Shown: piece after piece, positions 19,680-28,486 of the stretch | Numbering within the stretch: position 1 is the first letter of the stretch | Layout of the letters: each line of letters opens with the position of its first letter | NCBI GenBank assembly: GCA_002869925.2 | Contig: NEWT02000026.1 | Span: 128,692 to 192,691, forward strand | DNA: 64,000 nucleotides | Direction: 5' to 3' | Origin: Nitrospira sp. CG24A | GTDB lineage: Bacteria; Nitrospirota; Nitrospiria; Nitrospirales; Nitrospiraceae | Program-made: the position numbers and the translations under genes | Notes under the pieces: generated by a model | The model's database searches: none | What the model saw: the letters and a program-made list of their open reading frames with translations, nothing else | What the model was told of the DNA's origin: nothing

Positions 19680-21233
19680 TCCTTTCCCTGGCTTTCACTC
19701 CTCCTCGTGCTGCCCCTTGCGGGAGCTGTCGCCGTGTATCTCGCGACAGAATCGGCCGCGCGCTGGATTGCGCTGATCGCAACGTTAGCAGACCTGTTAG
19801 TGGCCCTCCCGCTGTGGTGGCTCTTCGATCCACAGGCCGCTCAGATGCAGTTCACGGAACATGTCGCCTGGATTACCGTTCCGCCCATTTACTATAGCCT
19901 GGGTCTCGACGGGATCAGTCTTCCGCTGGTTTTGATGACCGTCGGGATCATGCCTCTATGCGTCTTGGCATCCTGGAATGCGATCACCACAAGTCGACGG
20001 GGCTTTATGGCCGTGCTGCTCATTATGGAGACGGCCATGGTGGGGGTCTTTGTCGCATTGGATTTTGTCCTGTTCTATGTATTTTGGGAAGCCATGTTGA
20101 TTCCGATGTACCTCCTGATCGGTGTCTGGGGAGGGCCCAACCGGCTGTATGCTGCCATCAAGTTTTTCCTGTATACCCTGGCAGGGAGCGTACTCCTCTT
20201 GGTGGCCATCCTTGTGTTGTATTTTTATGGAGGACACACGTTCGACATCCTGGCCTTGAGTCAAGGCACCTACCCTGCGTCGCTGCAAACGTGGCTCTTT
20301 TTGGCATTCTTCGCCGCGTTTGCGGTGAAAGTACCCATGTTTCCCTTTCACACCTGGCTCCCGGACGCGCACGTCGAGGCTCCGACTGCAGGCAGTGTCA
20401 TTCTCGCCAGCATTCTTCTGAAAATGGGCACGTATGGATTTCTCCGATTCAGCTTGCCGATGTTGCCGGACGCCAGCCGCGCCTTCACGCCCATGATGGT
20501 GACTCTCTCCATCATCGCGATCATTTACGGCGCCTATATGGCATTGGCCCAGGTCGATCTCAAGAAATTGATCGCCTATTCGAGCGTGAGCCACATGGGC
20601 TTCGTGACTCTTGGCCTGTTTGTGCTGAACCAGCAGGGCCTCGAAGGGGCCGTTCTTCAAATGGTCAATCATGGGATTACGACCGGCGGGCTCTTCCTCT
20701 GTGTCGGGATCATCTATGAGCGTACCCATAGCCGATTGATCGCCGACAATGTCGGGTTGGCCGCGCCGATGCCGCAGTACGCCACGCTGTTGGTGATTTT
20801 CGCCCTGTCCTCGCTCGGTCTCCCCGGCACCAATAGTTTTGTCGGAGAATTTCTCGTGCTTGTCGGCACGTTCCTCTGGAGCAAGGTGGCGACTGCCCTG
20901 GCTTCGCTGGGCATTATTCTCGCTGCCACCTATCTTCTCTGGATGATCCAGCGTGTGGTCTTCGGGGTCCCGTCTCCGCACCATCTCCCGAAACTCAGCG
21001 ACCTGAATCAGCGGGAACTCGCCACCCTGATCCCACTGGTTGTGTTGGTGTTTTGGATCGGGCTCTATCCCAATCCGCTCGTCAGTCGAATGCATCAGAG
21101 TGTGACTAACACCATCGCCTCCATGTCCCGCGAGAAAGTTGCGCCCACTGCCCATCCCTCTGCCGGAGGGACCACAGAGTCACTGCTGGCGGGCAGCAGA
21201 GAGCCGCTGACGGCTCAAGGCTCATCGCGATGA
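19671..21233 (+). CDS. nuoM: NADH-quinone oxidoreductase subunit M
   Basis: 520-residue antiporter-like proton-pumping subunit. Signature stretches: YVFWEAMLIPMYLLIG, AVKVPMFPFHTWLPDAHVEAP (pathway lysine and TWLPDAH motif), and LKKLIAYSSVSHMGFV. The start at 19671 lies within the repeat arm and has no recognisable Shine-Dalgarno sequence. Ends with ATGA overlap into nuoN. Confidence 0.97.
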   Translation: MTSSFPWLSLLLVLPLAGAVAVYLATESAARWIALIATLADLLVALPLWWLFDPQAAQMQFTEHVAWITVPPIYYSLGLDGISLPLVLMTVGIMPLCVLASWNAITTSRRGFMAVLLIMETAMVGVFVALDFVLFYVFWEAMLIPMYLLIGVWGGPNRLYAAIKFFLYTLAGSVLLLVAILVLYFYGGHTFDILALSQGTYPASLQTWLFLAFFAAFAVKVPMFPFHTWLPDAHVEAPTAGSVILASILLKMGTYGFLRFSLPMLPDASRAFTPMMVTLSIIAIIYGAYMALAQVDLKKLIAYSSVSHMGFVTLGLFVLNQQGLEGAVLQMVNHGITTGGLFLCVGIIYERTHSRLIADNVGLAAPMPQYATLLVIFALSSLGLPGTNSFVGEFLVLVGTFLWSKVATALASLGIILAATYLLWMIQRVVFGVPSPHHLPKLSDLNQRELATLIPLVVLVFWIGLYPNPLVSRMHQSVTNTIASMSREKVAPTAHPSAGGTTESLLAGSREPLTAQGSSR

Positions 21234-22717
21234 GTGCGTACGGCGCTGACCTTTTGGCTCTGCTTCCCGAACTCATTATCGCCGTCACGGCCTGTCTTGT
21301 TATTGCCTTAGACCCTATCACGCCCGCTTCGCGACGAGATCTCCTGGCCTGGCTGAGTGTCGGCTCTCTCGTGATCTGTCTCGGGATCACCATCGGCCAG
21401 ATCAATTCAGTGAATACCCGAGTGTCCGCGTTTAGCGAATTGGTCGTGGTCGATGCCTATGCCAGATTCTGGAAAATTCTCCTCTGTAGCGTGGCCGGCC
21501 TGACCATTTTGACGTCGCTGCCTTATTTGAAGGCGGAACGCATACACCTCGGTGAATACTATGGGTTCATTCTCCTCGCCCTCTCCGGCATGATGGTCAT
21601 GGTTTCCGGCGTCGATTTACTGACGATTTATCTCGGCACCGAGCTCATGTCCCTTTCACTCTATGTCATGACCGGTCTTAATAGGTCGAAGCCTCGCTCC
21701 CTGGAGGCCGCCGCGAAATACTTCGTGTTGGGGGCTTTCTCTTCCGGGATCCTACTGTATGGCATCTCGCTGCTCTACGGTCTGGCAGGCAGCACCAAGT
21801 TGGAAATGATCGCCGGCGCGATTGGGACTCGTGGGGCGGATGATCCTCTTGTGCTGATTGCCACGATCCTGGTGGCAGTCGGATTCGGTTTTAAGATCGC
21901 AGCGGTGCCGTTTCACATGTGGACGCCCGATGTCTATCAGGGCGCCCCGACTTCTGTCACAGCCTTCATGGCGGTCGCGGCAAAAGCTGCCAGCTTCGCG
22001 GCGTTTATGCGGGTCTTCGTCGAAGGGCTTGGTGGGCTCAAGGCTGATTGGTCGCTTTTGTTTCTCCTCATATCCGTCGTCACCCTAGTGCTCGGCAATG
22101 TGGTCGCCATTGTGCAAACGAACATCAAACGGATGCTGGCGTATTCCAGTATCGCGCATGCCGGGTACGCGTTGATCGGCTTTGTGGCAGCAGGCCGGGG
22201 CGTTGGCCTGTCCGGGGGAACGCCAGGCCTTGCGAGTATCATGATCTATCTCGCCATCTATTCGTTCATGACGCTCGGGGCCTTCGCCGTTATCGGCATG
22301 TTGAGGAAAGGTGGAATCGAAGGGGAAGAGATCGAGGACTTCACAGGACTCGCGAAGCGCCAGCCTCTCGCGGCCTTTCTCATGCTGATTTTCATGACTT
22401 CACTGGCGGGTATTCCGCCGACTGCCGGTTTTATCGGAAAATTTTACGTGTTTATGGCGGCAGTCGAAGCAGATTTGGCCTGGCTGGCCGCTATTGCCCT
22501 GGTCTTTGCTGTCGTATCGGCCTACTACTACATGAGGGTGGTCATGGTGATGTATATGCGGGACCCGAGTCCTTCCTCCGTTGCGCCGCCGCGCCTCGTG
22601 ACCTCACCGACCCTCTCCTTCGTGTTGGCCTGCGCAGTCGCGGGCGTGATCCTGTTCGGCCTCTTTCCTAACCCTCTTGTCAGCTTTGCGCTCCAATCTG
22701 TCCTGACTCTCAAATAA
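21230..22717 (+). CDS. nuoN: NADH-quinone oxidoreductase subunit N
   Basis: 495-residue third antiporter-like subunit. Visible motifs: YLGTELMSLSLYVMTGL, GFGFKIAAVPFHMWTPDVYQGAPTSV and IKRMLAYSSIAHAGYALIGF. The start ATG overlaps the nuoM stop by 4 bp. Last gene of the complex I operon. Confidence 0.97.
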   Translation: MSAYGADLLALLPELIIAVTACLVIALDPITPASRRDLLAWLSVGSLVICLGITIGQINSVNTRVSAFSELVVVDAYARFWKILLCSVAGLTILTSLPYLKAERIHLGEYYGFILLALSGMMVMVSGVDLLTIYLGTELMSLSLYVMTGLNRSKPRSLEAAAKYFVLGAFSSGILLYGISLLYGLAGSTKLEMIAGAIGTRGADDPLVLIATILVAVGFGFKIAAVPFHMWTPDVYQGAPTSVTAFMAVAAKAASFAAFMRVFVEGLGGLKADWSLLFLLISVVTLVLGNVVAIVQTNIKRMLAYSSIAHAGYALIGFVAAGRGVGLSGGTPGLASIMIYLAIYSFMTLGAFAVIGMLRKGGIEGEEIEDFTGLAKRQPLAAFLMLIFMTSLAGIPPTAGFIGKFYVFMAAVEADLAWLAAIALVFAVVSAYYYMRVVMVMYMRDPSPSSVAPPRLVTSPTLSFVLACAVAGVILFGLFPNPLVSFALQSVLTLK

Positions 22718-22739
22718 TTCTCTGGCAGGACGCCTCCGG

Positions 22740-22783
22740 TCTTCACTCGCTGCGGCCTTGCTGGACAGACTTTTTGAGCATCC
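22740..22783 (-). repeat. Half copy of the 126-bp palindromic repeat
   Basis: The reverse complement closely matches the left arm of the full element at 57066-57191 (GGATGCTCAAAAAG, then CAGCAAGGCCGCAGCGAG) with about four differences over 44 bp. It lies just after nuoN. The other arm is missing. Confidence 0.75.
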
Positions 22784-22915
22784 AGCTGGTCCCATATTCT
22801 TCGCCTGAACATTGGGCTTTCCAGTAGAACCCTTCGTGAATTATGCATGATAGACAGGTGCATGAGAGAGCGACTCATGTTAGGTTGGTGATACGTCCTT
22901 GACCTTTCGCATCGT

Positions 22916-23800
22916 ATGCAGATTTTTCGTTTCCTCCGAGATCTTGTCCGATCGTTTCTGCGACATGGGTGCGCCAGTTTGGCGGCATCTCTCGCATTTT
23001 TCTCCTTGCTGTCTCTTTTCCCGCTCGTCTTCCTCTTGCTCTACGGTCTGAGTTTTGTGGTGAGCCATGACGTGATTGGAGAACAGGTCCTTCTCAGTTT
23101 TCTCAAGGGCTTCCTCCCATCGATGGGAGAACATGTCGTAACGGAATTGCATCGGGTGAGCGCATTAGAAACCGTCCGATGGGCCGTGTTTCTGACGTTC
23201 GTCTGGTTCGGCGCACTGGTGTTCTATGAACTAGACTATGCGTTGAACGTCGTGTTTGAGAGTACGTGGCGCCGCCATCCCCTCATCTCAACCGCCATCG
23301 CAGTGGCCTCGCTCGGCCTGACCGGACTGGTACTGATTCTTTCCTACATCGCAACCCAAACTGTCAATTTCTTAACGGCATACGCGCCAAGACTCTGGGG
23401 GCTTGATCTCCTGGCCCTCGCAGCCCATGATCTGTTCCTCACCTATACGCTCCCCTTCGCACTGGCCTTCCTCACGGTCACAGGATTGTATCGGCTCGTC
23501 CCACGGCGACGGACACAATGGCGTGAGGCGATGATCGGAGCGCTGACGTTCAGTCTTCTCTGGGTCGCTGCCAAACCCTTGTTCGTGATTTATAGCACCT
23601 ACGCGACCGTGTATGGCGACCTCTATGGATCCCTTTTGGAAGTCATTCTGACGCTCTTATGGTTCTACTACTCCGCGGCTCTTTTGCTGATCGGCGCTGA
23701 GGTGGCCCACTGCCTCCAGCAGCACGCGCAGGTACTGTCCTCCGCAGTGACAAAAACGCTCCAGTCGGACCATGCCTTACCGAAGAGTCCATCAACATAA
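22916..23800 (+). CDS. YihY/virulence factor BrkB family membrane protein
   Basis: 294-residue inner-membrane protein of the YihY/BrkB family (once misnamed RNase BN). Six predicted helices; typical features are GCASLAASLAFFSLLSLFPLVFLLL near the start and the C-terminal YGSLLEVILTLLWFYYSAALLLIGAEVAH. Function of the family is unsettled. ATG at 22916 lacks an obvious ribosome binding site. About 200 bp after nuoN, probably a separate unit. Confidence 0.9.
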   Translation: MQIFRFLRDLVRSFLRHGCASLAASLAFFSLLSLFPLVFLLLYGLSFVVSHDVIGEQVLLSFLKGFLPSMGEHVVTELHRVSALETVRWAVFLTFVWFGALVFYELDYALNVVFESTWRRHPLISTAIAVASLGLTGLVLILSYIATQTVNFLTAYAPRLWGLDLLALAAHDLFLTYTLPFALAFLTVTGLYRLVPRRRTQWREAMIGALTFSLLWVAAKPLFVIYSTYATVYGDLYGSLLEVILTLLWFYYSAALLLIGAEVAHCLQQHAQVLSSAVTKTLQSDHALPKSPST

Positions 23801-23813
23801 AACACCGGTTTTT

Positions 23814-23903
23814 CTGGTTGATCTGGTCTGTCTCGTCTATTTGGTTGAAGAAGACCACTGAGATAAACCAAACAAACCAGATCAACCAGATAGACCAAAT
23901 CAG
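23814..23903. repeat. GGTTGATCTGGTC-type palindromic element
   Basis: Left arm 23814-23848 with TGGTTGATCTGGTCTGTCTC; right arm 23863-23903 with AAACCAAACAAACCAGATCA and ACCAGATAGACCAAATCA. The two arms are close reverse complements made of 7-10 bp units. Same architecture as the TTTCAC elements but with a different unit sequence. Confidence 0.8.
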
Positions 23904-23979
23904 CCTGTTGGCTTCTGGACTTTTTCTGGTGGGGGGATCGTTTCGTGGCTACAATAGCACCCGATACAAGGAGCCCCTC

Positions 23980-25347
23980 ATGCTCGACGACTTCGGCAAA
24001 GACATGCTCATGCTCGGCGGCACCGTCGTTGGCTTCATCGCAACGGTGTTGACTCTTCTGGAGAAGCTACTCGAAGTCAAAGTCCGTTTCACGTCGCTGA
24101 CATCGAAGAAGGAACGAAAATCGCCGTCCCCAACTGAGCGTCTGGCTGCTGACTCGCCTTCCACGACCGGTTTCTTTTCATCAAAACCTCTCCGCGGGGT
24201 TTCCTATCTCCTCTTGTACGAAACCAGTGTCATCGTCGCAGCGGGCCTGCTGCTCAACTACATTGGGCTGACGTTGAGCCGCCATTTGGAGAGCATTCTA
24301 TTTCTCGATATGACAGGAACGGCGCTGGTTGCGTTCCTCTTGGGTCCCTGGTGGGGAGCCATTGTCGCGCTCCTCTCGAATTCCGTTGTGAACTGGTTAT
24401 TGTACCCAGAAACCGGCGGGGATGTGGTCATTTTCCCCTGGTCGTTGGTCAACATCGCCGGCGCGTTCTATTGGGGCTGGATGGCTCGGCAGCTTGGTTT
24501 TCAGACCTATCTCTGCACAGGGCGTAATTCCGCCCTCTCTCACGGCTGGTTCCTCTATATCTTCGGGGTCGGAGGCGCGCTCGTCATGAGCCTTCCGGGA
24601 ACCTTCATTCAAGCCGCACTACATGCGCAAACGACCTTTGCCTTGAACCCTGACGTCGCCGAGTCGGTGAGTCAACGCGTACTCAAATGGGAGCAGATCG
24701 CGCATCTCTACCTCGACTCTTTCGTCGGACTTACCTGGGGTGACAGTCTGAGTTGGTGGATCGTGAATGGGTTTCAGAACTGGATCCGCTATGTTCCGGA
24801 TAAAACCATGAGTGCAGCCATCGCGCTGGTGGTTCTCAAGTATGGGTATCCGCTCTTTGAACGTGAACTGATTCATGGAGGACCGGAGGGCAAGCGTCCG
24901 ACCGATGAGCGCATTCTGCCGCTGGTGTTGGGGTTACTCTATGCCCCTTTCTTCGCTGCCCTGCTCAGCAGTGACACGTACGGCGGTCCGACCTACTGGC
25001 CTTTGTGGACCGCGCCATGGCTGTTGATTGTGGGTGGCTATGGCTATTTGCATCACTGGGGCACAGCTGAAGCTGTCTTGAAAGCCGCCAAACTCCAACG
25101 AGCCGATCGGTATGCCCGCGCGCTGAAACAGATCGGGCGGGAAGCCTCCCATGAATTCTGTAAACGGCTGACCTTCATGACACTGATCGCCAGTCTACTC
25201 TTTGCCCTCTGTCTTCCCATCCTCTTATCGGATTTTTACCGCGCGACCTTCAAGTTCTTCTGCGTCGTCTACGGATTTCTGCTGGTGGTCCATCTTGTGC
25301 GCATCTCTATCGCGCAGAACATATCCGTCTCCAGGGCGAATGAATGA
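23980..25347 (+). CDS. Multi-pass membrane protein, ECF S-component-like
   Basis: 455-residue membrane protein of unknown function. A first helix (MLGGTVVGFIATVLTLLEKL) is followed by a charged linker (about 35-60). Residues 80-160 resemble substrate-binding S components of energy-coupling factor transporters: FLDMTGTALVAFLLGPWWGA then NSVVNWLLYPETGG and the AFYWGWMARQLGF helix. Further helices follow, then a soluble segment with ALKQIGREASHEF, then two C-terminal helices. ATG at 23980 follows AAGGAG at 23968-23973; the open frame upstream crosses the repeat and is rejected. The S-component idea is an inference from pattern only. Confidence 0.7.
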   Translation: MLDDFGKDMLMLGGTVVGFIATVLTLLEKLLEVKVRFTSLTSKKERKSPSPTERLAADSPSTTGFFSSKPLRGVSYLLLYETSVIVAAGLLLNYIGLTLSRHLESILFLDMTGTALVAFLLGPWWGAIVALLSNSVVNWLLYPETGGDVVIFPWSLVNIAGAFYWGWMARQLGFQTYLCTGRNSALSHGWFLYIFGVGGALVMSLPGTFIQAALHAQTTFALNPDVAESVSQRVLKWEQIAHLYLDSFVGLTWGDSLSWWIVNGFQNWIRYVPDKTMSAAIALVVLKYGYPLFERELIHGGPEGKRPTDERILPLVLGLLYAPFFAALLSSDTYGGPTYWPLWTAPWLLIVGGYGYLHHWGTAEAVLKAAKLQRADRYARALKQIGREASHEFCKRLTFMTLIASLLFALCLPILLSDFYRATFKFFCVVYGFLLVVHLVRISIAQNISVSRANE

Positions 25348-25354
25348 GCGTACG

Positions 25355-25440
25355 GCGTAAAAGGTGAAACGTGAGAGGACGAATCCATTCAACCTCCTGG
25401 TTTCTCCCACCTTTTACGTTTCACCTTTCACGTCTCACGC
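25355..25440. repeat. TTTCAC-type palindromic element between convergent genes
   Basis: Left arm 25355-25377 (CGTAAAAGGTGAAACGTGAG); right arm 25408-25440 (CACCTTTTACGTTTCACCTT then TCACGTCTCACGC). The right arm includes the stop codon of the minus-strand protease. Placed between two convergent genes it could act as a bidirectional terminator. Confidence 0.8.
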
Positions 25441-26586
25441 CTTGTGCAACTGTAGGTACTGTGCGATAGCCGATCGGGTGACCAGCCCGACGATCTTTTC
25501 GTGCTCCATCACCACGAGACAATCAAAGCCGGTCTGGGCCATGCGGTCCATTGCCTGCATGATGGACCAGTCTGGCGGGATACAGAGCGTCGGCGAGGTC
25601 GGGCGCATCATCTCGCGAACGCGGCGCCGTGGCCAGAGCGCTGTGGGAAGCGCCTGTACGTCCCGCACGGTGGCGACCCCGATCACCTGCCCTTCTTCGC
25701 ACACAGGAAATTCGCCATATCCCTGCGCGACAAAGTACTGATCGACCGCCTCCTGCACCGTCATATCCGGCAACAAGGTCACAGAGCGGTGGACCATGAC
25801 CTGGCGAACGGTCACCGATGCTAACAATATCCGTGGAGCCGCCTGTCGCTTGTGATTCAAGGCGGCTGCAAAGAGGAATGCGCCGATACACATGAGCCAG
25901 ACCCCGTTCGTCGTGATCGACTGACTCAGGAATCCGGACCAGGCACCCACCATTAGGACCACACCGATCAATCCGAGCGCGATACCGAATCCTATTCCCA
26001 CGAATGCCGCTTGACTGGTGGCTCGATGAAAATCCTTGTTTCGAGCCCACAGTCCAGCCCGTAAGGCGCGCCCTCCGTCTAATGGGAATCCCGGGATCAG
26101 ATTAAACAGTCCAAGCTGTATATTCACCATACCCAGCAGACTTCCGAGCACGACGAGCCCTTTCACCCCTGGTTGTGAAAACAATGATTCCATGGCCATG
26201 GCGATACCGAAACAGCCGGCTCCCAGGATCAAGCTGACGAGCGGTCCTGCCATCGCGATCAAAAACTCGGCCCGCGGACTAGGAGGCTCCTTCCCCATGT
26301 GCGCCATCCCTCCGAAAATGAACAACGTAATCTGCTTGATCGGAACCCGGTATCGTAGCGCCACATAGGAATGTCCCAGCTCATGGAGAAGGACGGAGAG
26401 GAACAACAGGAGGGCGGCAATGCCACCCATCCCCCAATAGCGTGGAACCGACAGGCCAGGCAACGTGTCAGGCAAATAGCCTGTGGCTAATGACCAGGTT
26501 ACAAAGAAAAATACGGCAAACCACGAGGCATGCACGTGAATCGGGATGCCGAGCGCCCGGCCGATTCTCCAGTTGGGCAATGTCAT
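25435..26586 (-). CDS. Site-2 protease family protein with CBS domains
   Basis: 383-residue membrane metalloprotease (M50). The zinc motif HELGH is in LLHELGHSYVALRYRVP, and the second motif is PGFPLDGGRALRAG, which supplies the third ligand. About six helices, then a C-terminal CBS pair (about residues 245-380: VTVRQVMVHRSVTLLPDMTVQEAV and MRPTSPTLCIPPDWSIMQAMD). This is the SpoIVFB-like, CBS-containing class, in which the CBS part is thought to sense nucleotides. ATG at 26586 (MTLPNWRIG) is chosen as the family N-terminus. Substrate unknown. Confidence 0.92.
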   Translation of the reverse strand: MTLPNWRIGRALGIPIHVHASWFAVFFFVTWSLATGYLPDTLPGLSVPRYWGMGGIAALLLFLSVLLHELGHSYVALRYRVPIKQITLFIFGGMAHMGKEPPSPRAEFLIAMAGPLVSLILGAGCFGIAMAMESLFSQPGVKGLVVLGSLLGMVNIQLGLFNLIPGFPLDGGRALRAGLWARNKDFHRATSQAAFVGIGFGIALGLIGVVLMVGAWSGFLSQSITTNGVWLMCIGAFLFAAALNHKRQAAPRILLASVTVRQVMVHRSVTLLPDMTVQEAVDQYFVAQGYGEFPVCEEGQVIGVATVRDVQALPTALWPRRRVREMMRPTSPTLCIPPDWSIMQAMDRMAQTGFDCLVVMEHEKIVGLVTRSAIAQYLQLHKA

Positions 26587-26623
26587 GCATTCACCGTAAC
26601 AGTGCGTGAATTCAAGCGTCAAC

Positions 26624-26650
26624 GGCAGGCTGCTGAAAACGTCCGCCAGC
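26624..26650 (-). repeat. Fragment of the 126-bp palindromic repeat
   Basis: GGCAGGCTGCTGAAAACGTC then CGCCAG resembles the reverse complement of the right end of the element at 57066-57191 (GGCAGGATGCTGAAAAAGTC then TGCCAG). Only the outer end survives. Confidence 0.5.
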
Positions 26651-26670
26651 CTCTGAAGATCGGCACGCGT

Positions 26671-26757
26671 AAGACGTGAAAAGTGAAAGGTAAAACGTAG
26701 GATTGCCGAATGCCCTTTCTCTGAAACCTTTCACCTTTTACGTTTCACCTTTCACGA
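26671..26757. repeat. TTTCAC-type palindromic element
   Basis: Left arm 26671-26700 (GACGTGAAAAGTGAAAGG then TAAAACGTAGG); right arm 26724-26757 (AACCTTTCACCTTTTACG then TTTCACCTTTCACG). This is one of the most regular copies. It lies between the divergent protease and deacetylase genes. Confidence 0.85.
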
Positions 26758-26810
26758 ACGACAAGGCTGGCCATTTTGAGCCGCCTGCGAGATCAGGTAT
26801 ACTTGCCACC

Positions 26811-27521
26811 ATGCCTCGGTACTTCTCGCACATGCTGTGCCTTATCCTGGCAGTGTTGCTTGTCTTTGCGATGCCGTTTGTGACGTACGCTCAGGTGATC
26901 AAGTCGGGCCCGCCTTCGTGCCCTGGGGTCGCGTTGACGTTCGATCTCTGTCCGGTGCGGAACGGAACGGGCTACGATCAGGCGCTGATCGACTATTTGA
27001 TCGAGCAGAAGATCCCTGCCACCTTCTTCATGTCCGGGAAATGGATTGCGAAACACGATCAACAAGTACGGGCGTTGCTCCAGATTCCGTTCTTTGAAGT
27101 CGGTACCCATGGGGAGGTCCATGCTCATATGCCGTTTCAATCGGCGGAGGAGCAGGAGCAAGAAATGGTCGGCCCGGTTCGCCTGCTCAAAACCAAGTAT
27201 GAACATGATGCGACGCTGTTTCGTCCTCCCTACGGAGAGTTCAACGACGATACGGTCAATGTGGCCCGCGCACGCGGCCTCCAGTTCGTTCTGTGGAATG
27301 TCGTGTCCGGCGATCCCGACCCCACGCTCACGGCGATTCAAATCGAGGGTCGGCTGAAGCGATTTGTCCGGAAGGGAAGTATCATCGTCATGCATGCGAA
27401 CGGGAAGGGCCGACATACGCATGAGGTGGTGCAAGATCTCCATCAACATCTCTTGCCGAAGCGTAACCTCACCCCCATGACCGTGAGTGAGCTCTTGTCC
27501 TGTGGCCAGGCAGCCCCATGA
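26811..27521 (+). CDS. Polysaccharide deacetylase family protein (NodB fold), secreted
   Basis: 236 residues: a signal peptide (MPRYFSHMLCLILAVLLVFAMPFVTYAQ), then a NodB homology domain. Motif 1 is TFDLCP rather than the usual TFDDGP: the catalytic-base Asp is kept but the second, metal-binding Asp is Leu. The His pair in GTHGEVHAHM (motif 2), FRPPYGEFN (motif 3) and the C-terminal IIVMHANG (motif 5) are present. It may de-N-acetylate a cell-envelope glycan, or be a variant with altered metal binding. ATG at 26811 gives a proper signal peptide; the longer frame runs through the upstream repeat and is rejected. Confidence 0.85.
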   Translation: MPRYFSHMLCLILAVLLVFAMPFVTYAQVIKSGPPSCPGVALTFDLCPVRNGTGYDQALIDYLIEQKIPATFFMSGKWIAKHDQQVRALLQIPFFEVGTHGEVHAHMPFQSAEEQEQEMVGPVRLLKTKYEHDATLFRPPYGEFNDDTVNVARARGLQFVLWNVVSGDPDPTLTAIQIEGRLKRFVRKGSIIVMHANGKGRHTHEVVQDLHQHLLPKRNLTPMTVSELLSCGQAAP

Positions 27522-27991
27522 ATCACCCGATCGTGCGGCTCATGACGGCGAACGATCGAGCTGCCGTCGTAGAATTGCTGGCAGGAACCGATCCCTGGAA
27601 ACGTCTGGGCTACCAAGCCAAAGATTGGGACAACTATTTCACACCGCTTCCCCAGGGGCGTGACAGCTTTGTTGTGGAACAGGATGGTAGAGTGGCTGGC
27701 ATTGCGGTCGTTCGGCAGAAGTTCTTACTCGGCGATTATTTGGAATTACTTGGAGTGGCGGATTGGGCCAGAGGTAAGGGACTAGGGGGGCAGTTGCTCA
27801 CTCATGTCGAAGAAGCTGTGTTTGCGAGGGTCAAGAACGTGTTCGCTTGTGTATCGGACTTCAATGACCAGGGGCGGAAATTTTACAAGAAACAGGGCTA
27901 CCAGGAGATCGGCCCTATGCCTGATTTTCTGATCCCGGGCAGTGCAGAAATTTTGCTGCGCAAGGCCAGCGGCCCGGCGAGGGGTAAGTAA
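27518..27991 (+). CDS. GNAT-family N-acetyltransferase
   Basis: 157 residues with a GNAT core: motif A region ELLGVADWARGKGLGGQLLTHVEEAVF (acetyl-CoA pyrophosphate loop GKGLGG) and the C-terminal YKKQGYQEIGPMPDFLIPG. ATG overlaps the deacetylase stop by 4 bp, so the two are translationally coupled. Substrate unknown. Confidence 0.88.
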   Translation: MNHPIVRLMTANDRAAVVELLAGTDPWKRLGYQAKDWDNYFTPLPQGRDSFVVEQDGRVAGIAVVRQKFLLGDYLELLGVADWARGKGLGGQLLTHVEEAVFARVKNVFACVSDFNDQGRKFYKKQGYQEIGPMPDFLIPGSAEILLRKASGPARGK

Positions 27992-28001
27992 GAAGGAGCC
28001 G

Positions 28002-28400
28002 ATGCAAGTCAAAAAGCTTCTCCACACCCGCATGCGGGTCAGCGACATGGAACAGACTATCCAGTTCTACACGGATGTGCTTGGACTGGAGGTGCTGGAG
28101 CGGAAGGTCTCGCCGCGTGGTTCGCACCTGGCCTTCTTAAAAGTACCGAACAGCGAGGAACTGATCGAGTTGACCAGTTTTCCTCCGAGCGGGCCAGTGA
28201 GAGTTCAGGAAGATCTCGTCCATCTTGCCTTTCAGGTAGAGAGCCTCGACGACACCGTTGCGTCGCTCAATGCGAAGGGTGTCAAGGTGACGGACGGGCC
28301 GACCACAACCTCTTCCGGAAGCCGCTTCATTTTCATCGATGCCCCGGACGGTTATGAAGTCGAACTCATCGAGCGACTCCCTGACGTCAAGATTGTCTGA
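28002..28400 (+). CDS. VOC/glyoxalase-family protein
   Basis: 132 residues with two beta-alpha-beta-beta-beta modules. N-terminal HTRMRVSDMEQTIQFYTDVLGLEVLE and C-terminal DLVHLAFQVESLDDTVASL plus FIDAPDGYEVELIER match lactoylglutathione lyase-like proteins; His8, the Glu of EELIELTSF, His of VHLAF and Glu of YEVELIE fit the four metal ligands. ATG at 28002 has AAGGAG 5 bp ahead. Likely cotranscribed with the two genes before it. GloA activity is plausible, not proven. Confidence 0.87.
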   Translation: MQVKKLLHTRMRVSDMEQTIQFYTDVLGLEVLERKVSPRGSHLAFLKVPNSEELIELTSFPPSGPVRVQEDLVHLAFQVESLDDTVASLNAKGVKVTDGPTTTSSGSRFIFIDAPDGYEVELIERLPDVKIV

Positions 28401-28486
28401 GCCCCGCATCACGTTCCTCTTTCCCTCCCAGCACCGTTCATGCTAGGTATCTCTCCCCGCTGTTTTCTTTACTCAAGAGGCGATGT

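Noticed and set aside
19956-21155. 399-codon minus-strand open frame inside nuoM
   Set aside because: His/Gln/Asp-rich antisense product typical of shadows of membrane-protein genes; no family resemblance.
26703-26810. Longer start for the polysaccharide deacetylase
   Set aside because: The extra residues are encoded by the palindromic repeat and would precede the signal peptide.
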